DNA of 64,000 nt, from the NCBI RefSeq assembly GCF_009183365.2, contig NZ_CP068230.1, positions 3,501,001-3,565,000 on the forward strand, written 5' to 3'. The notes beneath the pieces were generated by a model. That model ran no database searches, was not told where the DNA came from, and saw only the letters and a program-made list of their open reading frames with translations. This DNA is from Shewanella algae (GTDB lineage: Bacteria > Pseudomonadota > Gammaproteobacteria > Enterobacterales > Shewanellaceae). Position numbers and translations under genes: made by a program. Shown in pieces: positions 60,596-64,000 of this stretch (within the stretch, counting starts at the first letter, position 1; each line of letters opens with the position of its first letter).

Positions 60596-62002
60596 ATGAG
60601 TAACGATTTTCAGTTTATCGAAGTGGGTCGTATCGACCCGAGCAAGCAGGCTATCTCACGCCGCAAGACAGAGTTTATTGAGATTTACCAACCCTTTGCC
60701 CAGGCGCAGGTCGACCAGCAGGCCGACCGCTGCCTGGACTGTGGTAACCCTTACTGCGAGTGGAAGTGCCCACTGCACAACTATATTCCCAACTGGCTCA
60801 AGCTGGCCAAACAGGGACGTATCCTGGAAGCGGCAGACCTGGTGCATGAAACCAATACCCTGCCGGAGGTCTGCGGCCGAGTCTGCCCGCAGGACAGGCT
60901 CTGTGAAGGCGCCTGTACCCTGAATGATGATTTCGGCGCCGTCACCATAGGCAATGTGGAAAAATACATCACGGATACCGCCATCGCCCAAGGCTGGCGC
61001 CCGGACATGAGCCAGGTGACGCCCAGAAGCGAGCGGGTCGCCATCATAGGCGCGGGGCCGGCCGGTCTTGGCTGCGCCGATATCCTGGCCCGCAACGGAG
61101 TCAAGGCGGTGGTCTTTGACAAGTACCCTCAGATAGGCGGCCTGCTGACCTATGGTATTCCCGCCTTTAAGCTCGACAAGTCAGTGATGGCTACCCGCCG
61201 CAGCGTGATGGAAGACATGGGGATAGAGTTCCGCCTCGGCGTCACAGTCGGCCAGGATATTCCCTTTGCCGAGTTGCTGGCCAACTTCGATGCCGTGTTC
61301 CTCGGCATGGGTACCTATAACGCCATGCAGGCGGGCCTGCCCGGTGAAGAGGCCGAAGGGGTTATTCAGGCCCTGCCCTACCTGATTGCCAACACCCGAG
61401 AGTTAATGGGGCAAGCCGATCCGGCGCAGCCCTATATCGACCTCAAGGGCAAGAAGGTAGTAGTACTCGGCGGCGGTGATACCGCCATGGACTGTGTGCG
61501 CACGGCGGTGCGCCAAGGCGCCGAGTCGGTTATCTGTGCCTATCGCCGCGACGAGGAGAATATGCCGGGTTCGCGCCGTGAGGTGCAAAATGCCCGCGAA
61601 GAAGGGGTCGAGTTCCTGTTCAACCGCCAGCCGGTGGCGATTGCCACAGACGATGGCAAGGTCAAGGGAGTCGAATTTGTTGAAACCGCGCTAGGCAACG
61701 CCGATGCCAGTGGTCGTCGGCGTCCTGAGCCCATCCCGGGCAGCGACCAGCTGCTGGACGCCGACGCCGTGATTGTAGCCTTCGGTTTCCAACCCAGCCC
61801 GGCGCCCTGGTTTGCCGAGTTTGATATCGCCCTGGATCAATGGGGCCGGGTAAAAGCCGAGAAAGAAGCGGCCAATCCGTTCCAAACCAGCAATCCTAAA
61901 GTGTTTGCCGGTGGTGACATGGTCAGGGGTTCAGATCTGGTGGTCACCGCCATCGCCGAAGGACGTGATGCGGCGCTTGGGATACTCAACTTCCTCAGCT
62001 GA
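60596..62002 (+). CDS. gltD: Glutamate synthase small subunit
   Basis: 468 residues; passes electrons from NADPH to GltB. N-terminal [4Fe-4S] cysteines CLDCGNPYCEWKCPLHNYIP and CGRVCPQDRLCEGAC; FAD motif VAIIGAGPAGLGCADILARNG; NADPH motif VVLGGGDTAMDCVRTA. It starts 6 bases after the gltB stop. A strong terminator follows. Confidence 0.98.
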   Translation: MSNDFQFIEVGRIDPSKQAISRRKTEFIEIYQPFAQAQVDQQADRCLDCGNPYCEWKCPLHNYIPNWLKLAKQGRILEAADLVHETNTLPEVCGRVCPQDRLCEGACTLNDDFGAVTIGNVEKYITDTAIAQGWRPDMSQVTPRSERVAIIGAGPAGLGCADILARNGVKAVVFDKYPQIGGLLTYGIPAFKLDKSVMATRRSVMEDMGIEFRLGVTVGQDIPFAELLANFDAVFLGMGTYNAMQAGLPGEEAEGVIQALPYLIANTRELMGQADPAQPYIDLKGKKVVVLGGGDTAMDCVRTAVRQGAESVICAYRRDEENMPGSRREVQNAREEGVEFLFNRQPVAIATDDGKVKGVEFVETALGNADASGRRRPEPIPGSDQLLDADAVIVAFGFQPSPAPWFAEFDIALDQWGRVKAEKEAANPFQTSNPKVFAGGDMVRGSDLVVTAIAEGRDAALGILNFLS

Positions 62003-62017
62003 CAACTCAACACTTTG

Positions 62018-62056
62018 AGCGCATCCGGGAACCCACCTCCCGGGTGCGCTTTTTTT
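62018..62056 (+). terminator. Terminator after gltD
   Basis: 13-bp stem AGCGCATCCGGGA / TCCCGGGTGCGCT with one G-T wobble (62018-62030, 62038-62050), then T7. Confidence 0.92.
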
Positions 62057-62142
62057 CATCTGTTCTACACTCCGGGAATAGCGCAGCCAAAGCCGTTTAT
62101 TACATGCGGCCTGACTTCAGCGACCAGGCTGTCACCGGCTGA

Positions 62143-62175
62143 CTTATTCGCACCATCCTTGGCTTGTGCTATATT
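62143..62175 (+). promoter_or_regulatory. IS5-like terminal repeat relic and mtnN promoter candidate
   Basis: CTTATTCGCACCATCC (62143-62158) is the complement of GGATGGTGCGAATAAG, one base from the E. coli IS5 end as I recall it. Its TTCGCA (62147-62152) lies 17 bases before TATATT (62170-62175), a good -10, so the transposon end may supply the mtnN -35. No matching second end is seen nearby. Confidence 0.5.
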
Positions 62176-62220
62176 AAGCCGCCCTCAGGCTCACTCAAGA
62201 CATTTAAAGAAGGTTAAGCC

Positions 62221-62913
62221 ATGAAAATCGGTATTATCGGCGCCATGGAGCCGGAAGTTGCTCACCTGATTGCCTCTTTGGAAAACCCACAGCACAGCAA
62301 GGTTGCCGGCATTGAATTTGTCAGCGGCACTCTGGTTGGCAAAGAAGTCATAGTTACCCGCTCCGGCATAGGCAAGGTTGCCGCCAGCATAGCGACCAGT
62401 CTGTTGATTGAAAAGTTCGCCCCGGATGCGGTCATCAATACCGGCTCAGCCGGTGGATTTGTCGATGCGCTGCAGATAGGTGACATAGTGATTTCCGATG
62501 AAGTCCGCTACCACGATGTCGATGTCACCGCCTTTGGCTATGAGATGGGCCAGATGGCGCAGCAACCCGTAGCCTTTATCCCTGATCACAAGCTGATGCT
62601 CGCGGCCAAACAGGCTATCGCAGGTTTAGGAGAGGTCAAAGCCATTGAAGGCCTTATCTGCACAGGTGACAGCTTTATTTGCGATCCCGAGCGCACCGCC
62701 GTCATGCTGAAGCATTTCCCCACCATGGCCGCCTGTGAAATGGAAGGCGCGGCCATTGCTCAGGTGTGTCATCAGTTCGGCGTTCCCTTTGTGGTGATCC
62801 GCTCTCTGTCCGATAATGCCAACAACGACTCTCCGGTCGACTTTGATGCCTATCTGGTCAAGGCGGGGCACCACTCGGCCCTGATGGTCATAGGCATGCT
62901 GCATCACCTTTAA
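62221..62913 (+). CDS. mtnN: 5'-methylthioadenosine/S-adenosylhomocysteine nucleosidase
   Basis: 230 residues. Hydrolyses MTA, SAH and 5'-deoxyadenosine, feeding methionine salvage and, via LuxS, AI-2 formation. Catalytic residues E12 (GAMEPEVAHL), the Glu in AACEMEGAAIAQVC and the Asp in IRSLSDNANND. AAGG is 8 bases before the ATG. First of two co-directional genes with the CobD-like gene. Confidence 0.97.
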   Translation: MKIGIIGAMEPEVAHLIASLENPQHSKVAGIEFVSGTLVGKEVIVTRSGIGKVAASIATSLLIEKFAPDAVINTGSAGGFVDALQIGDIVISDEVRYHDVDVTAFGYEMGQMAQQPVAFIPDHKLMLAAKQAIAGLGEVKAIEGLICTGDSFICDPERTAVMLKHFPTMAACEMEGAAIAQVCHQFGVPFVVIRSLSDNANNDSPVDFDAYLVKAGHHSALMVIGMLHHL

Positions 62914-62932
62914 TTAAGGAGCACCGGAGCCC

Positions 62933-63922
62933 ATGAGCCTGCCCTTCTACGAGCAGTTGCTGGCCTTAGACGGGCCCCTTATTCAGGGGTTTCTGGTGCT
63001 GTTTTTTGCCTTGTTGCTGGCGCGATTGGCGCCGCTGCCCCAGGCTTTTCAACCTCTGGCCTGGTTGAGCCATCTGGCCAAGTCACTGGCCGCCAAGGTC
63101 AAACGGGGCGACAGAGACGAAAGGCAGCAGCTGATTGCCGGCTCTCTGGCCATTTTGCTGCTGGTGCTGCCATTTTGGTTAATCATCACCTTCCTGCTGG
63201 AACTGGCGGCATTCCCCTGGTTCTTTGAGTTTTTGATCCTCTATCTGTGTCTCAACGATGCCTGTTTCATTCAGGAAGCCGAAGAGATATACCAGGCCCT
63301 CAGGCGGGGAGACAAACCGGCCGCCAGAGAGTTGCTCTCCCCCTGGGTCGCCCGCGACACTGCCGAACTATCCGAGACTGGCATCGCCAAGGCTACCATA
63401 GAAAAGCTGGTGACCACTCCCATTCATGGCACTGTTACTGTGGTGTTTTTCTTCTGCCTCGCCGGCGCGCCCATGGTGCTGCTGGTGAGAATGTTAAAAC
63501 AGCTGGAGCAAAGCTGGTGGTGTCTGGATCCACAATACCGTTTCTTCGGTCGGCCCGTGTTTCTGGTCAATCAGGTGCTGCTGTATATCCCGGCGCAGCT
63601 GTGGCGTTTTACCCTGGCGATTCAGGGCGGCCCCCAGGCACTGAAACTGATTTGGCAAACACCTCATAGCCGCTTTCCCATCGGCTTTAACTTCCAGGTG
63701 GCAACCATGGCGGCGTATGTATTGATGACAGAGCTTGGCGGACCACAAAAGTATTCCGGCATCAAGGTTCAGGTGGAGAAAGTGGGCCCGGGCCCAGTGC
63801 CGGATCACAAGACCATTCCCAAGGCGATTTCACTGACATTTCGCACCTTCGCCATCTGGTTTGCTTTCGTCGTATTGTTACCTCTGATTTGGGTTTTGTT
63901 ACGTTATTCACAAACGCTTTAA
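62933..63922 (+). CDS. CobD/CbiB-like membrane protein
   Basis: 329 residues with several hydrophobic segments. The central motif PWVARDTAELSETGIAKATIEKLVTTPIHG matches the CbiB/CobD pattern (RDT...LDE..I..A..E....N..DG), the adenosylcobinamide-phosphate synthase family. The usual catalytic ENxxDG reads TTPIHG here, so activity is doubtful. No cobalamin genes are in this window. It starts 19 bases after mtnN. Function not certain. Confidence 0.8.
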   Translation: MSLPFYEQLLALDGPLIQGFLVLFFALLLARLAPLPQAFQPLAWLSHLAKSLAAKVKRGDRDERQQLIAGSLAILLLVLPFWLIITFLLELAAFPWFFEFLILYLCLNDACFIQEAEEIYQALRRGDKPAARELLSPWVARDTAELSETGIAKATIEKLVTTPIHGTVTVVFFFCLAGAPMVLLVRMLKQLEQSWWCLDPQYRFFGRPVFLVNQVLLYIPAQLWRFTLAIQGGPQALKLIWQTPHSRFPIGFNFQVATMAAYVLMTELGGPQKYSGIKVQVEKVGPGPVPDHKTIPKAISLTFRTFAIWFAFVVLLPLIWVLLRYSQTL

Positions 63923-63939
63923 ATTATTCATTTTCTCCT

Positions 63940-63945
63940 TATAAT
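63940..63945 (+). promoter_or_regulatory. Perfect -10 element ahead of the terminal gene
   Basis: TATAAT with a start expected near 63951, 30 bases before the GTG at 63981. The -35 region (CTTTAA) is poor. Confidence 0.45.
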
Positions 63946-63980
63946 GCCTTCATTCCCCGCTTACCACTGAGAAAACCGCC

Positions 63981-64000
63981 GTGCTGGACAATATGCATAT
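63981..64000 (+). CDS. Start of an unidentified gene (partial)
   Basis: GTG CTG GAC AAT ATG CAT opens at 63981 behind a TATAAT box and runs off the window. ATG at 63993 is an alternative start. Only six codons are visible, so no family can be assigned. Confidence 0.3.

Noticed and set aside
1..64000. CRISPR arrays, tRNA/rRNA genes, prophage or integron
   Set aside because: No regularly spaced direct repeats, tRNA cloverleaf ends, rRNA sequence, integrase or phage structural genes were seen in either strand.

Overview
The window is a gene-dense (about 90% coding), moderately GC-rich chromosomal segment of a gammaproteobacterium, most likely Shewanella. I infer the genus from the combination of a cytochrome c' next to a cytochrome b, hcp-hcr, a stand-alone HPt protein (HptA type) beside OxyR and a membrane class III adenylate cyclase (CyaC type), and the gene order overall. 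It is core genome: no prophage, integron, CRISPR array, rRNA or tRNA gene was seen. The only mobile DNA is one 263-bp IS5-type MITE and one solo IS5-like end.

Layout. 1-4.9 kb: end of an unknown gene, a hemerythrin gene with an FNR-type promoter, a response regulator/hybrid kinase pair, and nfo. 5.1-10.0 kb: thrL-thrA-thrB-thrC with a threonine attenuator. 10.5-14.0 kb: slyD, a small membrane protein, trpR, cytochrome c', cytochrome b and raiA. 14.05-23.3 kb: phenylalanine and tyrosine biosynthesis (pheL-pheA, aroF-tyrA), with an antiporter, a small membrane protein and hcp-hcr lying between pheA and tyrA. 23.5-30.1 kb: rpsP-rimM-trmD-rplS, ffh, a CcsA/YpjD-like protein, a CorC/HlyC-like protein and an Mpo1-like protein. 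30.4-40.0 kb: rpoE-rseA-rseB-rseC-lepA, the MITE, then lepB-rnc-era-recO-pdxJ-acpS. 40.1-45.0 kb: nadB, ygfX-sdhE, nhaA-(small periplasmic protein)-nhaR. 45.1-51.8 kb: rppH-ptsP-TSUP-lgt-thyA, then a DnaA-box cluster, then mutH. 51.9-56 kb: cyaC, oxyR, hptA, yhcC. 56.1-64 kb: gltB-gltD, mtnN, a CobD/CbiB-like membrane protein and the first bases of another gene.

How the parts fit. Amino-acid biosynthesis is controlled by two classical attenuators, both readable base by base (thrL with 7 Thr and 3 Ile codons; pheL with 6 Phe codons). Redox and energy genes repeatedly carry FNR/CRP-like sites (hemerythrin gene, raiA, hcp, cyaC). Envelope stress (rpoE operon) has its own sigma-E promoter.

Most notable observations. 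(1) PheA is a four-part protein: chorismate mutase, prephenate dehydratase and ACT, followed by about 230 residues that read as a catalytically dead DAHP synthase. (2) The rppH-mutH gap holds a cluster of DnaA boxes at the position of E. coli DARS2. (3) An IS5-type MITE with a TTAG target duplication sits between lepA and lepB, and a second IS5-like end appears to supply the -35 of mtnN. (4) cyaC, an adenylate cyclase gene, has a CRP/FNR-like site placed for activation. (5) A perfect TTACGTTAACGTAA palindrome lies upstream of gltB. All functional statements are read from the sequence and from remembered family knowledge; no search was run.
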